Origin: Dromaius novaehollandiae
Taxonomy: Eukaryota; Chordata; Aves; Casuariiformes; Dromaiidae
Length of the DNA stretch: 64,000 nt
Direction: 5' to 3'
Assembly (NCBI RefSeq): GCF_036370855.1
Contig: NC_088100.1
Span: 38,576,563 to 38,640,562 of the forward strand
This document shows positions 22,401 through 37,400 of this stretch, in pieces. Made by a program: the position numbers and the translations under genes. Every line of letters begins with the position of its first letter. Position 1 is the stretch's first letter. The notes beneath the pieces are model-generated. The model worked only from the letters and a program-made list of their open reading frames with translations. It made no database searches and was not told the DNA's origin.

Positions 22401-25400
22401 CCCAGGACCAAATGTGCTTGCTCTCTGTTCATCTCTCTGCCCACTGAGTGGGGATAAAGGAGGAGAGGGCAAAGTTGGATAAAATCAGAACAGAGATCAT
22501 GAAAAACTGCATGTAGAAAGAAAAGAACCAATGCAGAAAAGAATAGGAAATAAAATGGGAAGAATAACATGGCAATTGCATCAAATTGTGGTGTGAGGAA
22601 CCACGGAGTAATACAGCACTTTTACCAGCTGTTGGCAAGGGAGGTCCACAAGAAACATGATGTTAACACCTCTACTCAAAAATAGCAAAAAGCTTAAAGA
22701 AATCCAAATAATATTTGTAAGCAAAACACGCACAAGTGTTACCCCAAAGTTACGAGCATCAGGATATAGCTTCTTTCAGTCTAAAATTAAGTTTATGTGC
22801 ACATGTATGCAAACTGTATGTACTTGCATGCACCTGTGTTAATACAGCACTGAAGTCTTCCTTTCTCTTCTCTCCTTTCCAGCAGAAGGTGAAGTACATA
22901 TCAGATGTCCTTCTGACCAAATATTAACTATTTAAAAATAACTTGCTCAAAATAGAATTTATGAAAAAGAACATACCTTGCAAATAAAGATCTTAAACAG
23001 AGAAAATGATATTTTTCTAATTTAAAAATATTTAGCTATTTCTGTTTAATTGCTCATTATTACCCAGTTACTAAATTAAGGAATTTAAATAATTTTTAAT
23101 ACAGTACCTCAGCAGTTGTGAGGAACACTTCCTCGCCAATATGTCTCAGTCCACATGAAACAACGCCGAGGGCAACTCCTGGGAACACATAGGCATTGTT
23201 GCCCTGTCCAGGATATAGAGTTTGTCCACTTGGAAGAGTGACGGGATCAAAAGGACTTCCACTGGCAAAAATGCCACGTCCCTAAATGGTAACGGCAGAG
23301 AAAAACAAAGGATGTTAGTCGAGAGAAGCTGTTGAAATATTTTGTACACCCTTTTAAATACCTACCACTGCGAAAGCTGGGTTACATCTATTTAATCATT
23401 CTTCTGAGAGGCTGTTAGAGCTATTTGACTGAACATGTGTCAAGAGCAACTACTTGCCTTACTCAGGTAAGGTAGATATTAGTATAATTTAGAAGAGGGA
23501 AAAGTGAAAACCAGCATTAATTATTCATTTTGTACTTCCATGCCAGATGTGCATGGGAAGAAGGTACACAGAAAATACCAAAAGTTGTAAAACTCAAAGT
23601 GGACAATACTGTTGTGATAGCAATGGGCGATGCTATTGGAATTTTTCCCAATACAGTAGGAGATCTTCCACAAAAACAGTGCCAATGCCAGTAATGTTGA
23701 CCTGCTACGTTTGGATGAAGGGTCAGGGGATTTCTGAGGGGCTGTGGAGAGGCAGGGGTCTCTGCCTCTACCCAGCTCCCCTTTCCAAGCCACTCTGCAG
23801 CTCAACACAATGCCAGACGGGCAAGCTCTGTCCGTGGGACGTCATCCCTTGGTGCCACCTACAGCATAAGCTGACAACAGGACTGCCTCTGCCCCCACCT
23901 TTTGGCTACACGTAATATACAGAACAGGGCCAGGGCACTATCTCAGGCACTGGCATGTGATCGTCCAAACTGTCAGCATGCTCCTAGCAGATTTCTGTGT
24001 AGTGCCAGCTAGCACTGTTCCTGATAGTGTCCAGGCACCATGCACAGACTGGTCCCAACAGACAGTATGGAAGAGCCAACCTGTTTGGGGGAGTTAGAGA
24101 GTTTAACTGTATGGATACAAGTTATGCCACATCACTTGTGCTGAGGAAGGGCCAGGAAGGTGACTATGTTGAAACATAAGAAAATACTTTTTTACTGTGA
24201 GGATGACTGAACACTGGAGCAGGTTGCCCATAGAGGCTGTGGAGTCTCCACCCTTGGAGATGTTCAAAACCCAACTGGACACGGTCCTGGGCAACCACCT
24301 CCAGCTGACCCTGCTCCAGTTGACTGATGATCTCCAGAGGTCCCTTCCAACCGCAACTATTCTGTGATTCTGTGACCAGAGAACAGGCTCTAACTCATTT
24401 TACACTGTTGTTCACATGAGGCCTCTAAATCTTTTTCCCAGGACCCAAATACACATGCAGCTCCACGCTGGCACTGTACTGGGGAGCGGGTGCAGCACTG
24501 CAGGCCAGAGCCCAGAAAAGCGAGTGCAGTTGGCTTCCAGGCATTCTCCTGCCCCTCACTGCTGCTGGGGAGAGAGGCCAAGCAGGGCCAGCTCTGGCAC
24601 TGGCATCAGACAGCTGGGGAGCAGGGACGGGTATGGGGTGGCCCAGAAGTGGAGACAGGGCTCATGTTGCTAATAGCTGAACATTAGGAATATTAGGTCT
24701 GGTATCATTCAGTAGCATGCACGTTTAGTGCTGTGATACTATCAAAGTGCTGACAGACAGCCCACAGCACGGCTGTCAATAAGTTTCAAGCCTGATGCAA
24801 TCTCACTTTTCACTTCAGGGTTGAGAAACAGCTTGCTCTGAGCAGAGGCCAGCACAATCTAGTGCCGTTTAACAGTGACAGAAGCTGCAAGTGATCGCAA
24901 GCGATTCATCTGCAGCACTACCATTCATATTTTCCCCATGTCATTTCTGACATCTAGGGAGAGGGAAGTAATTTCTAAACTAGAAATGCAGTTTTAGAAT
25001 AATAAGGTAAGTGACTTTTCAGAGGCCCAGAGGTCCTGAGCTTTTGATTTGCTGAGGAGGTAGTACCCTAGAATTTAAGCAGTAAATTTAGGTGGGGAAG
25101 AAAAGCTCATGAGAAGCCAGTCTCTCTCTAGGCAAACACTGCTAAAGTGATAAATGTTGCTGTTAAAGACTTAAGAAGTGCTTTGTATCAGAAATATCTA
25201 TGCCTATTTTAGGGAACTGAAAAAGTGCATTTTAAATACACAACTGTTCCTATTCAGTTCTTCAAAGAGTATTCTGTTTAGTTTGGTGTCAGGCAGTATG
25301 ATCGTGGCCCGCTTATTATACACTTTGGTGACAGATCAAATACTGCAGTGTATCTTTTGCTCCTTTTACCAGACGCAGCTTCTCATTATAACCATCCCTT

Positions 25401-28400
25401 TATGGAGTCCACTTCCCCGATTCTTGCGTTGCACTATAATTGCGTACTTCTCAGTGGGGAATAGGCATGCTAAATTTGTCTTCTAAACCCTGTGAAACTG
25501 TCACACTAACGGCCCTGTACTTGACAAGAAATCCACACAAAATCCACTATAAAATGCATATAGTCAACTACTCATATATAGCAAATTCTAGACTGAATTA
25601 CAAGAGAATGTGCTTATTGGCACTTACATGTATAATTATGAAATACTTTAAATAAGCAAACACAGTTCTCTTAATTTTCTCCCATGTTTCAGTAACAGAA
25701 ATCTTTGTAAGAGGGGTCAATCATTACCCCTATTCTTAATAATTATTTTAAAGATTCTATTCCCCATATTGAGGCATTTTCTTACCCTACACAGTATTTA
25801 TAAAATCTCTAAGGAAAAGCATGCCACTGTGTATTTATGTTACACAGAATGGTACAACTCAAAAATAGCCTTAAGGCTTCAACAATTGACAATTACTGAT
25901 GCCTCAGCTATAATAAAGAACTTCAAATCTTGACTTACATCCTACAAAAGCTATTAAAAAAATTTATGAGGGTTCAGGCATGTATTGACTTTAGTGAAAC
26001 TGTGTCTTGATAGAATAAAATCCTGCTATTTAATTTAACTCATTTTTACACATACACAGAAACACAATTAGTATTTGCTTCATCTTTATCCCATGTTAAA
26101 TTTAGTTTGCAATTTACTTTGCACTACGTATACTGGGCAGATGTTAAACTTTGGTTACCTCTGTATACTTGTAGCACTGCTCAGCAGTACACTCTGCTTT
26201 GCTGGTAGGATTGCTGAGAGCAAAAATAATAGGACGTTTGTTGAAAGCAGCCATATCCTGAAGAATTTGTTTAGTAAAAGCACCACCAATTGCAGCAACT
26301 CCTAAACAAGAAAAACACGCATGTAAGAAGCAAACAATTGCAATTTGTTCAAAGTAACTCATGAACATCACTTTTAAAAGAACAAAGTTTCTTTTACTGC
26401 ATACCTCCCCATTTAAAATGTAGTTCAACTCCTTTTCTAACAGTGTTTAAAAAAAGTTCCGCAAAAAAAGATTTTGCTTCTTCAAGTGCTATAAATTACT
26501 GGGTTTTTGCATATGTCTAACTCACAGATTATCTGTAAAAATAACCCCTGTGATTCAGCAATAGTGCACATTATGACCTGCAACTAACACAGGGAAACCT
26601 GACCCGAGAGGTGCTTTTTCAAGTTCTGTCTCCCCAGTTTCCAAGGGCTCCACTCAGTACATCTGACCAATGTCCTTCCTGCCCCAGCTTTTAATTTTGT
26701 ATGTATTATTGGAAGGTGTTAATTTCAAGTAGCAGTACTTCTAAAGCAGTGTGGATTACGTACATGCAAATATGGTAATTAGTTAATTCATAAAATACTT
26801 TGTAAATGTGTAACAGTGAGGTGCCATGTCATGTTCTTTTAAAAAGACCCTCTTGCTGCTAGAAGCTGAGCCCAGTACATTCAGATGCCTCATACACAAC
26901 TTCACACAAGGTCTATACAAAACTAGCGGGTACCAGCCGAAAGGTAATTAGGCAGGAGGCCTGGGGAGAGGCCGGGTGCTGATATTCTCCAGCAGCCGGT
27001 GGGATCAGAGCCAGCAGTGGTGCAGCCTGCTCTCCAGGGGGAAACGCAGGGACCCCAGCCCTATGGTGCCAGCAAGCATGAGAAGCCTCTGATGACACTG
27101 GTTCTTGCAACTCCAGCTGCAAGGGTCACGCTTAGGTGTCGTCCCTGACATAAGGCAGGATCTCTACACCTCTGTGCAGTTTGGTGAATTTCTCACTCTA
27201 CTTTTGTCAGGCCCTTTATATAACATAGATACATATCATCTAACTCCCAGATAAATCCAATAAAGAGCAGATAAGTGCAACTCTGCCTCCTGAAGTCTCA
27301 TACAATAGACCGGATCATTTTTCTCAAATCCAGTGTGCCAGGTTTCAATTTTTCCTAACATGAGGAGAAGAGAATGAAAAAAAGTCTTTCTATAGCTCAT
27401 TATCATTACCATCTCCAGCCTCAACTGATGAATAATCCCAGAGAGATGTTTTGAGTTTGAGAGGCTTCCCTGAGAGCAATCTTTCTGAATAAACCCCTTC
27501 CCATCCCACCAGAGATTAAAAATGATGCCTTTCTCTTCTCCATACTGTCCATGCTTATAAATGCTTTGCACAGGGATTAAATGCCAGTCTTGCAGAATAA
27601 CAGCATCTAACTCAGGCTGGATGCTGCTGCAGCGTAGAGGTGTAGCCAGTACCACAGCTCAGACCTCAGATGCTCCACCAATCGCAAGGGGGCTTCCTCT
27701 TTTTGAGATGCCAAGTAAATCTGTATCTCTGCCTGACCTACAGGAGTTGGGAATCCAAGGACTTGGTCTTACTCCCCATTCCTTTAGAGAAGAACAGATA
27801 AATGTAAGGTGCTTTATTCCCAAGGGGGCCCCTCTCACTCAGCTTGTATAGAAGGTAGCCTCTTGCTCAGAGTCCCTGATGCCTGAAACCCTGCTCTCCT
27901 TTCCACACAGTGGATGCTGAGCTTCAACAGCAGGAAAAAGAGCTGTTCTTCCCTCCCTGGGAGAGCGGAAATGGATTCGAATCCAGTCAGGGAGCAGAAA
28001 GCCTGGAGCCCAGGAGTCTCTTGGGTCAGTTCTCAAACCTGTTGTCACTCACGCAAAAATGGGCATCTGGGCACAGCTTTACATGCACTCAGTGTTCAGG
28101 TTCCTCATGCTAATTTTGAGGTTGTTTGTATCACAGTGTTCACATTAAATCAGAAGTAATTTAGAAAAGTGATATGATTCTCCATTAGATGTCTACAACA
28201 ACTTGGATTATCCCACCCGTGAAATGGATGCTTTGAAATGAAAGCACAGCTCCATACTTGGAGAGTTACTGCTTGTTCAGCTGCCTAATAGAACCCACTA
28301 CATGCTTAGTGTTTTCTAAAACAACAAAGGTAAACTCTGTTCAGAGGAACTTGATCTTGTCTCCAGACAAAGCCACATCCCCATTTTTGTCAGAGAATAA

Positions 28401-31400
28401 GGTCACTGCTTTAAAGTAAAAGAAATTACCTATTAGCACAGAGGGTTTTATATCTTTAACGATATCTTCTAGATTTTTCATTTCATCATGTTCATGGGCA
28501 AAACATTTTTTCTCAGACGTTAATGAGGCACGCCCCTGAGGGAAGGAATAAGAAAAAGCATTTATTATAACTGGAACCATAATATCCTGGGATAATCAGT
28601 TACCAAAGTATCTGGTTTAACATGTCATTAAAAACAAATACCATGTCAGAAAAAGTTACATCGCGCATAGCTACCATTTTTAGGACAGCTTAGGACAAAT
28701 CTATTTCTCTAAGAAGTAGGTAAATCAAATTCACTAATTTTCAACTTGCAAAAGCTCGAGAACACAACTGTAATAGCAATTGTATGAAAAAAATCATGCA
28801 TTTCTTCTTTGAAGCGTTCTTGAAGTCACCATACCTATTGACATTTGGTCAAGTTCTTAAAGTTACTAATGATAAAGTATTAATAGATTTATATAACACA
28901 GCATGGAAGCGCTGGGTGGAAAGGAATTTCATAACTATTATCAAAACAAATGTACTATTCTTCTAGCTTTTTCAGGTTTTTTTCCGGTGTAAAAGTATAT
29001 AGACTAAAACAGACATTATATGGCTCCACATATTTCACATTTAATTCTTTCCTTCTTAAGGATGAAACAAACTAATTCTAACCAGATGTCCACTTTGTCG
29101 TTTTTGCACTATCAAAACTGACTTACTGCGAAACAGATTTCAACCTGATCAATACTATCAAATTTCCAACTACTGCTGGCTAACGAGTGTTTCCAGTGCA
29201 ACACAATACAGGCAGGACAAAGGAAGGGCTCGAGACTGATTTGCATTCAGTGTCTGCAAACAGGATTTGAGCTGAGGGTAAGCAACGTGGGGATGGGGGG
29301 CAAGAAGTGGCTGGAATTTGTGAAAATTATACTAGTTGCTTGAATATGTTAAATATCTCTGTATGCACGCATCTGAAAATTTCAGCAGAACAGTTTAAAA
29401 TGGGTACACCACTAAGACTCATATTATCCTCATGCCTTAGAAAACCTCACTCAAAAGTAGGCACTTTTCAAACACAGGCCTAAGAGACAGTTCCAGAGCC
29501 TCAAAAATCTCACAATTTCAGACAACGTAATAACTGACACAGATGGGGAAATATATAAGGAAAATAAAATGTTAAGAATAATTTTGACTTAATAGCTAGC
29601 ACAGATACATACCATGGCCTCCCTAGCCATATCTTGCCTGACTGATTTGACAAGAGTTTCCTTAATCTTAGCAAGTAACTAAAACTGAAACAGAGTTCAT
29701 TCCCTGATTCCACTGAAGGCTATCAATTTGATAACTTTGACTGAGTTTAGAACCAGACATGCTCTTGGATTCAAGCAGGGATTATTCTTTTAATGGTATT
29801 TTTGCGTAATGTTAGCAAGAATGAAAAACCTTCAGACAAAGACTCTGTGATGTGGTGATGCGCTGCAGTGCAATTCATGTCACCAAACTTCCTCTGCTGG
29901 GCCTCGGACAGCAACCGCAAGAGCTGGTAAATGCAACAGATGGCTATTTTTTTCTAATCTTCGACTGTGAGAAAAGCTTCCACAGGCAGCCGTGTAGGTC
30001 TGCTGTGCAGTCAGGACCGACTGAGCTGCTCTGTCCCACAGGACAGCAGCTCCTCTTGACACACCCTTGATTACAAGGAATTTCCACAGAATTATCCTCC
30101 TCTACAGATTTCTTACGTGACCAAAATACAGAGTTTTCGAATTAAGAGGGTTATTTCGGCATGTACTTAAACAGATCTTAAGTGTTCTCCTACAACTGCT
30201 GCCACAGAAATATTCTGATACAAGCACCTGGTTTCCTTTGTGGGTAAAATGTAAAATCCTCAGCCTCCAGAGAATGCCGCAATATTACCAATTTTTGGCA
30301 CATTCATGCTGGAATCACTCCACTGTCAACACAAAATTGAAGTCTGCTATTTTCCAGTACTCCGGCAGATGTCACCACAGTCTACGTATACATTTCTGAT
30401 GCATCTCATTTTAAAACAGGAATTTCCCTTAATATATTCAGGGGGAAAAAATGAAATTTTCTTTTTAGCCACCAAAGAACAAATGCATTTGTTATTTTCA
30501 AACCAAAAGATCCTAGCTAGAAATACTTGAAGATATTATAATAAAAAACATTTGCTCTCATTAGAGTTGGCTGGTTTGTCGAAACAGAAATGCTCCACGG
30601 AGCCCAACATTGAGGAAGGTTTCGCAGGAAGCCGGGAATGGGGGCAGTGGAGACCTCTCTGATCTCCTGCCTGTGTCTCCCATCCGTTTCTTAACAGCTT
30701 CCCAGGCAGATACTGGAGAATCGAGTTTTAGAGCTAGTCTTAGAGGAGCCAGGGAGACTGCCCCAGGCTACCACGAGAGAAGAAGTCACCTCTAAAAGCT
30801 ATGCCGCAGGGCCAGCTCAGAAAGTAAGCTGGATGTGATCCTCTACAACCCTTCATGAGCCACTGGCTAGAGAAACTAGCGAAGTAAATTGTGCTAGCCA
30901 GATGGGTCAGCAAAGCTCAGATACACTTCTTCCCTATCTTAATATCACATAGGACACTCTACCATTCTAAAAAAAAAAAAAAAAAATTAAGCTTTTTTCT
31001 TTATTCCGGCTTTGGTCTGAATTAGCTTGATCCCATTAGTCAGAATGAATCATGTCTCCAAGTAAATATTTTTCTAGTATATTAACTAAGAATGAAATAT
31101 TCAATTCTATGGCTTAGCAAAAATAACAACAGTTATATATATACAGATTTTTGCTTGTTTGGAAGTTTTTTTACATTTTAAATAGATTTTGAAAAAATGA
31201 TTTTAATCGTTAATTCAGTGATCCTAAAGGAGCTACATAAAACTCCCTAAAAACCGTGACTGAGATTTCGAGACCAGCTAACTGATTTGGTTACACAACT
31301 TCAAAAATTTAGAGGACAGCATTTTAGATAGTATTTTTTCTCCCCAATTTGGCAAACTTTTAAGTTCTGTTCTCCACAAAACAGAAAGGCCACAGCAAGA

Positions 31401-34400
31401 GCCCTGCGTGCTGCCTTCGGTGCACTGCTGACATGCAAGGAAGGAGGAGCTCAGCTCTGTGTGTGCTTAACCTCAAATGAGAGGGTTCCCAGTCCATCTA
31501 GTAAGGCTCCCAAATGTCCTCCTCCAAATGGTTATAGCCAAAATGAGAATGAGTTTTTGTCAGTCAGCAGAGTATGGACAGAGCCAGAACTCAAAAGTCT
31601 CAATTCCAGATTCCTAAATTTTCTGTATTCTCTCCCTCGTGACACCAGAGAGATGTAACAGTGGTGGATCTCTCAGTGTAGCATGCCTCTAACTAAAAAG
31701 ATTTTCCAGTAGCATAGGACTGACCTTAAGACATTTGCTTTTCCAGCCCTGGCTTAGCTAGCTTCTGTACTCTGGCTATCCGCTGCTAGGAAACGAGCTG
31801 TAGAGGATCATCCCAAGAGAGCATAAATCCGGCGCTGCTCTGCTCTGCACCGCGTGTGTCTTCAGAACTCTAACACACTGACATGGCGTAAAGCTCATTG
31901 ACATTTCCCTTCTTCTTCTCACGTGAACAGGTAAAATTTAAAACATGCTATACTAAGGAGGAATTTCTATAAACCCTACTGTCCTGTATACATAGCACTG
32001 ATTCTTTTATGTGGAAACATCACCTTCAGTCACTTGCGTAGTTGTCTTCTAAGTAAGTCCACTGTTTTGCTCTTTTAGTATTATTAAAACATTCATGCAG
32101 TCAGGAAGAGCGTTTGGAAAATCAGTGATCTAAAGATGCATCCCTTTCAGCACGCCAAGCCCAATGCATTCTCACTATTTTGGGGAAGCTTGCCACACAG
32201 GAGAGGAATTTTTTTCAGAAGTTCCTATCAGAGGATGTTATTGCTTTGTTCAAATAGCAGTATGAAGACTCATCTAGGTCAGACTGCAGTTGCCTTAAGT
32301 TGTCTTAATAGTATACTATGACGTGTAACAGGCAACATTCCTACATCAAGCAACACTACCCAAACCCAAACCCAAGCAGAAAGTCTTTTCCCATTGAAAT
32401 CAACAGATGAAACAACAGACTCTCACTTTCATCTCTCTCACTCTCATACGGCTATTCAGATGAAGGACACAAAGCCACTCAGCAGAAGGACGGCAAAGCT
32501 GGAAAAAGAGGTTATACACCCTCTTCTTGCTCTAACTTTCCAATGTATTTTTTCAGGCCTGATAACTGTATTTGTGCTTGATGGACTCACTCTTCAGACT
32601 TGACAACAGCATCCCAAAGTAAAAAAAAAAAAAAGGGCAATATTCCATTGTGTAATTTTTCTCATCACCATCTATTTTCATATCATTTTCTTAACTTTCA
32701 CAGAATAGGTAATTTGCTAGATACTTGAACAAAAAAACCCAAACCAACTAAAATACTAGGAAGGCAACCATAGCATCTTTAACGATACTTGAGCTGCCTA
32801 GACAACAAACTACACAACACACCTTCACATGAATGCCGAAGGCAAAGAGTACTAAACACACTTGAAAAAACCAATAAAACCTAAGTTTTCAAAGACTCAG
32901 TGAAAATGTCACACACAAGTTCTGGGGGAGAAAAAATACCGTTCCTATCATAGTATCATTTTGTACCAAGAAACCTACTGGAGATTTTGGATCTGAACAA
33001 AAGAGAACAAAGCAACCTGAAAACAGATATCTTGCTATATTAGTAGCCACAGTGGTATCTCAGATGTAAAGTAATATGAGCTAAATTCTTTATTAGCAAA
33101 TGAGTTACAATGTGGACTGTGTTAAGTCAGCAGATGAAGAATGGCGATACAGAAACAATAGCAGCATTCTCTGATGGTGACATTATGCATGAAAGACCTT
33201 GGCAATTCTGAAACATCTATACTCCCTAATGGATAAGAGAGGGTCACATTAATACGAAGACATAGATACTCGGATGCCAGGACCTTTCAATTCAAGGGGC
33301 GAAAGTAGTACAGGACTCAGTAGTTAACAGTTTTATGAAAAACTGTTTGTGTTTCTGATTTGAACTGATAATTTTTAGACATGTGTTGTCAATAAAGAGC
33401 ACGACAAAGAAAAGAAATACCAGGATCAGGCTTTAAGTAAATGTGCACCACAATTTTCACAGAAACCTACATCATCATATTACAGAACCAAGTTGCGGGT
33501 CAGATAACAAAACAAAATTGACCCATCAATAAAACCCTGAGAAAACTCATAGGAAACAGCTGTAAAAACAGGAGTCCAGATTGCACACCAGACATCTATA
33601 CAAGATATTAAAAAACAGGCCGTAAATCTTACAAATACTACCAACTGGAAGTTGAGAGGCATGGCCGGTGTGAGCTGGTTGCCCTGGGGTTGCAGCAGGT
33701 GCCCATGCTGACCAGCTTTCTGAGAGCACGGCCAAAGGGGCATGGCTGGAGGCTCTCCATGATTAGCTCTTGCCACCACCTCGGAGGCATCTAATGCCTG
33801 CACTGTCCTACATTAGACACAGCTCTGGCGCTTGGCCCGTCTCAGAACCAGGGAGGCATGAATCTATATATTCGACTGTGGCAACTGCAGCTCACTGAAA
33901 CAAGATAACAGAGATCAGTACACAGATAGATTCATAAATGCACACGAGGTTCTTAAATACTGAAGAGATGAGAACCGCAAAAATAAGAGCACTGTAGACC
34001 AAAAGCAAAGTGGTTCATTAGTAAGGAGAGTATTTCCAACTGCAAATATTTTTATTTTATTTCGGTTCCTTACTGCAGAGTTAAAAGCAAAACAAACATA
34101 AAAAAGCAGTTGTTAAAGCATCATGGAAGAAGGAAGAAAAAAGCATGTAGGTAAGAGCCATGGGAGAAGGTGTTGGAAATACTCTGCATTGGGAAATTTT
34201 TTTTTTTTTTTTTTTTTTTTTTCTGCACGCAAATCCATGGTCTAAAGGTGTTGGAAAACTGCAGGAAGGACTGGAGGCAGCGGCTGGAGGCTCTGCTGAG
34301 AGTTGAGGGATGTCTCTGGGCACTCCCCCAGGAGCACCAGCAGGAACAGACAAGCCAGGTCTGAGACACACAGAGAGCTTGCCAGAAGGATTGCCAGGCG

Positions 34401-37400
34401 GCCTTGTAGAAGTTACAAGAAGTCACAAAATATATATATTAAAAAAAAAAAAGTGAAGGTATGGAGATGAACTCACAGGTTACTGAAGCCAAAGGGCTTG
34501 CAGGTGACAGGAGCTCTTGTTCAGGAATTAAAAAACAAAAACAAACAAAATCCTCCAACCCCCCCACCGGGGTCCTAATTCCAAACGTTTCACCTAACAC
34601 GTGCAACTAAGAGTGAAGAGAGCAGATTCAGACCACGTAAACAGACAAGGAAACTTGGACACAGAATTAATAAATATTTTGCTGCCAATTGTGTGAAAAA
34701 ACACAACGTTCTGAGCAGATAATGTCATAATGGTCAGCAGTAAAACATAAGATTTAGGTAATGTTCTTCCAGTGTCAACTTGAAAACACATTATTAGAAG
34801 ATTATGGCTGTTATAGTTAAGTCCTTTCATGTGTTCAAAATACACTTTCCATGTATATAAGCAAACAGGGATAACAGGCAGGACAAAGTTTATAAATACA
34901 ACTATTTCAGCAAGATAAGATCTGAGAAGCAGGGCAAGTTAGGAAGCCACAGAACAACAGAAACAAAATGGAGCAAAATGATTATTCCTTTCAATAATAG
35001 AAAATGATAAACCATCCAAATTAAGTTACCATCTCATCAGTATCTCTAATGTATGTCGTGTCCAATTACATGAACACCGAAAGAATTTAAAACCCAAATT
35101 TTTGATGGTGTCACTGTTAGAGAGAATAACATGGATATTACCTGACAATACCACACCAGTCACCTTTTTGCCCTGTCCTATCATACCGGTCAACTGTTTT
35201 TTATACTACTCTTCCGGTGTAAGTAGTACCACAAGCATTCAAAGACAAAGTATTTCCTCTCTGCAAACTTTATATTTCATATAGAGCAAGATAAATGTAA
35301 GATGTTACTGCACAGATTAATTAAAAGACCAGACATGGAAATAACTGACAAGGAAAAAAAGGATTGCTTCATGGGGATAGTACATTAGCAAAACGAGGCA
35401 GAAAATATTTTAAGGAACTTTGGTGACTTGGAGAGAGCCGAGACAACCTTTGCCAAAATGGAGGCTTTGGGCTCAAAAAGCCACAGACAGTTACAGTTGG
35501 CCATAACTGATCTGATCAACTGGGATTCAGTTCAGTAGTAAGATACATGAGCGCTATAGGCTTCTTCATGCATTATAGAAGAGCTCTGTTGACTGTAATG
35601 GGAGCGTCTACATGTATAGGACACTGAAATTCTGGTATCAGTCTCAAATGTCCTCTCTGCTCTTCATCATTCTCTAAGCAAAGCCTGAACCTTGTATCCA
35701 GCTTTGACCAGACCATGGACTTCAATCAGGGTCATGTCCACAGCCAGGTAATTGGTTGGGAGGAAGTTTTCCAGATCAGATTGCCAGGAGTCTTCCGGGG
35801 GGGAAGGGGGAGGAAAAGGATGATAGTTCACATTCCCATGAAAACAGTTCAGAGGATAACCTATAGGATTATCTGGGACTCTCCAATCTAATTAATCAGG
35901 ACCACAGGAATTGCTGTCCTCTTGCTGTCCAGTGCTCCTCCTGCAACAAAATTTCATACTCTGAGGCCTAAAGCTATCTGACCTCAACTGATGTTTTTGT
36001 GCTTGTTATTCACTTTGGGTTTCACCCAAATGGTCTCAGGTCTTATAGGGGATAAGATCACACATCTAATGAATGTTTAAAACACAAGATATTTGATCAG
36101 ACACAATAATGATCGTGCTGTACTAGCAAACCTGGAGAACAAAGCCATCAGAAGTAACATTGTTCTAATTTGACAAACTCTTCAAAATTAAGGATTTATC
36201 CCTATGTGTAGGGATCCCATTTGAGCTGAAAAGCACATATGGCATACAAAAATCTTATGCTTTCTTGCAGCTTCCAGGTAAACTTCACTACAGGAGAAGC
36301 AAATTGTATTTGGCAGCCAAGGAAGACCCCTGCAGCCTGTCACACATCACTGGGGGGAAGGGTCTACTGAGTCTCTTTAAATATCAAAATGCTTTATTAT
36401 TTGCATGATGTCTCTGGGCAGTTCAAGAGCTATCTTGCCGATTCCCTTACCCCATCCTTGATAACTGCCTTAACAGAAAAAAAAAGAAAAAAAAAAAAAA
36501 AAAGAAGAAGGTTTTGCAATACATTACTAAAATATGCCAGCAACAGTAGAAGCTCATTTCTCATTTTTTGGCAGGGTCAGCCCCTACTAAAAGAACATCC
36601 TAATACTGTTTCTCACTTTCTGCCTTGTCAGCTACTTGATAAAAAGGAGTTTACTGTCTTTGGAGTTCATGGGTGAAGATTTGGCCACTAATATAGCTGC
36701 ACATCACAGTGATGGCTTTAAAAGAAGACACAAAAAGTGTTCACCACACATGGCACATTTAAGTATATTTGTGTGATTAACAGAAAAAATGGTAACAGTG
36801 GAAGTATGGGAAAGAGGAGGAATGTGGGAGACCTCACCCATTAGTGTATTCATATAGTCAAACACATTCCTCAAGCAGTTCCTATGACAAAATTCAGTTA
36901 AATAACAGTCCCAACTGCTTATGCAGAGTCTCCAAGTATACAAGACTGCAAAAGCAAATTAAAAAGTGTAATTTAATTAAACATTAAAACTTCAGTGCAA
37001 ATGCACTAGTATACCTAAATAGGCATTTCAAGAGGAGTGGTATCTATTTCAAAGAGTAAATTCATATTGGTCAAGTGGCAAAATTCTAATACTATTATGA
37101 TCCACATCTCTTCCTCATCCTGTTTGGGGAAAAAGTAGTTTCAAAAGGTGTATAAAGCATAATGAACAGATTTTTAAAAAACTCTTAAATATAAACAACA
37201 TTGTAAGGTCTCCAGAACAAATACAGAACAAAACTATAGACAGTACAATAAACACAACCTTCATCACAAGCTCTTTCACCACAACATAGCAGAAAAGCTG
37301 GTCATCAAACTCAGTTTAATGAAGAAAGATGGTTCCCAGGGCAAAAAAATCTCCATCCCCCCAAGAAAAAGAAAACACAGCTGCACTTGAAAAATTTAAA

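Noticed and set aside
27236-27655. 139-codon minus-strand ORF in an ME1 intron
   Set aside because: No recognised homology. Not a malic enzyme exon, because the flanking exons already join in phase.
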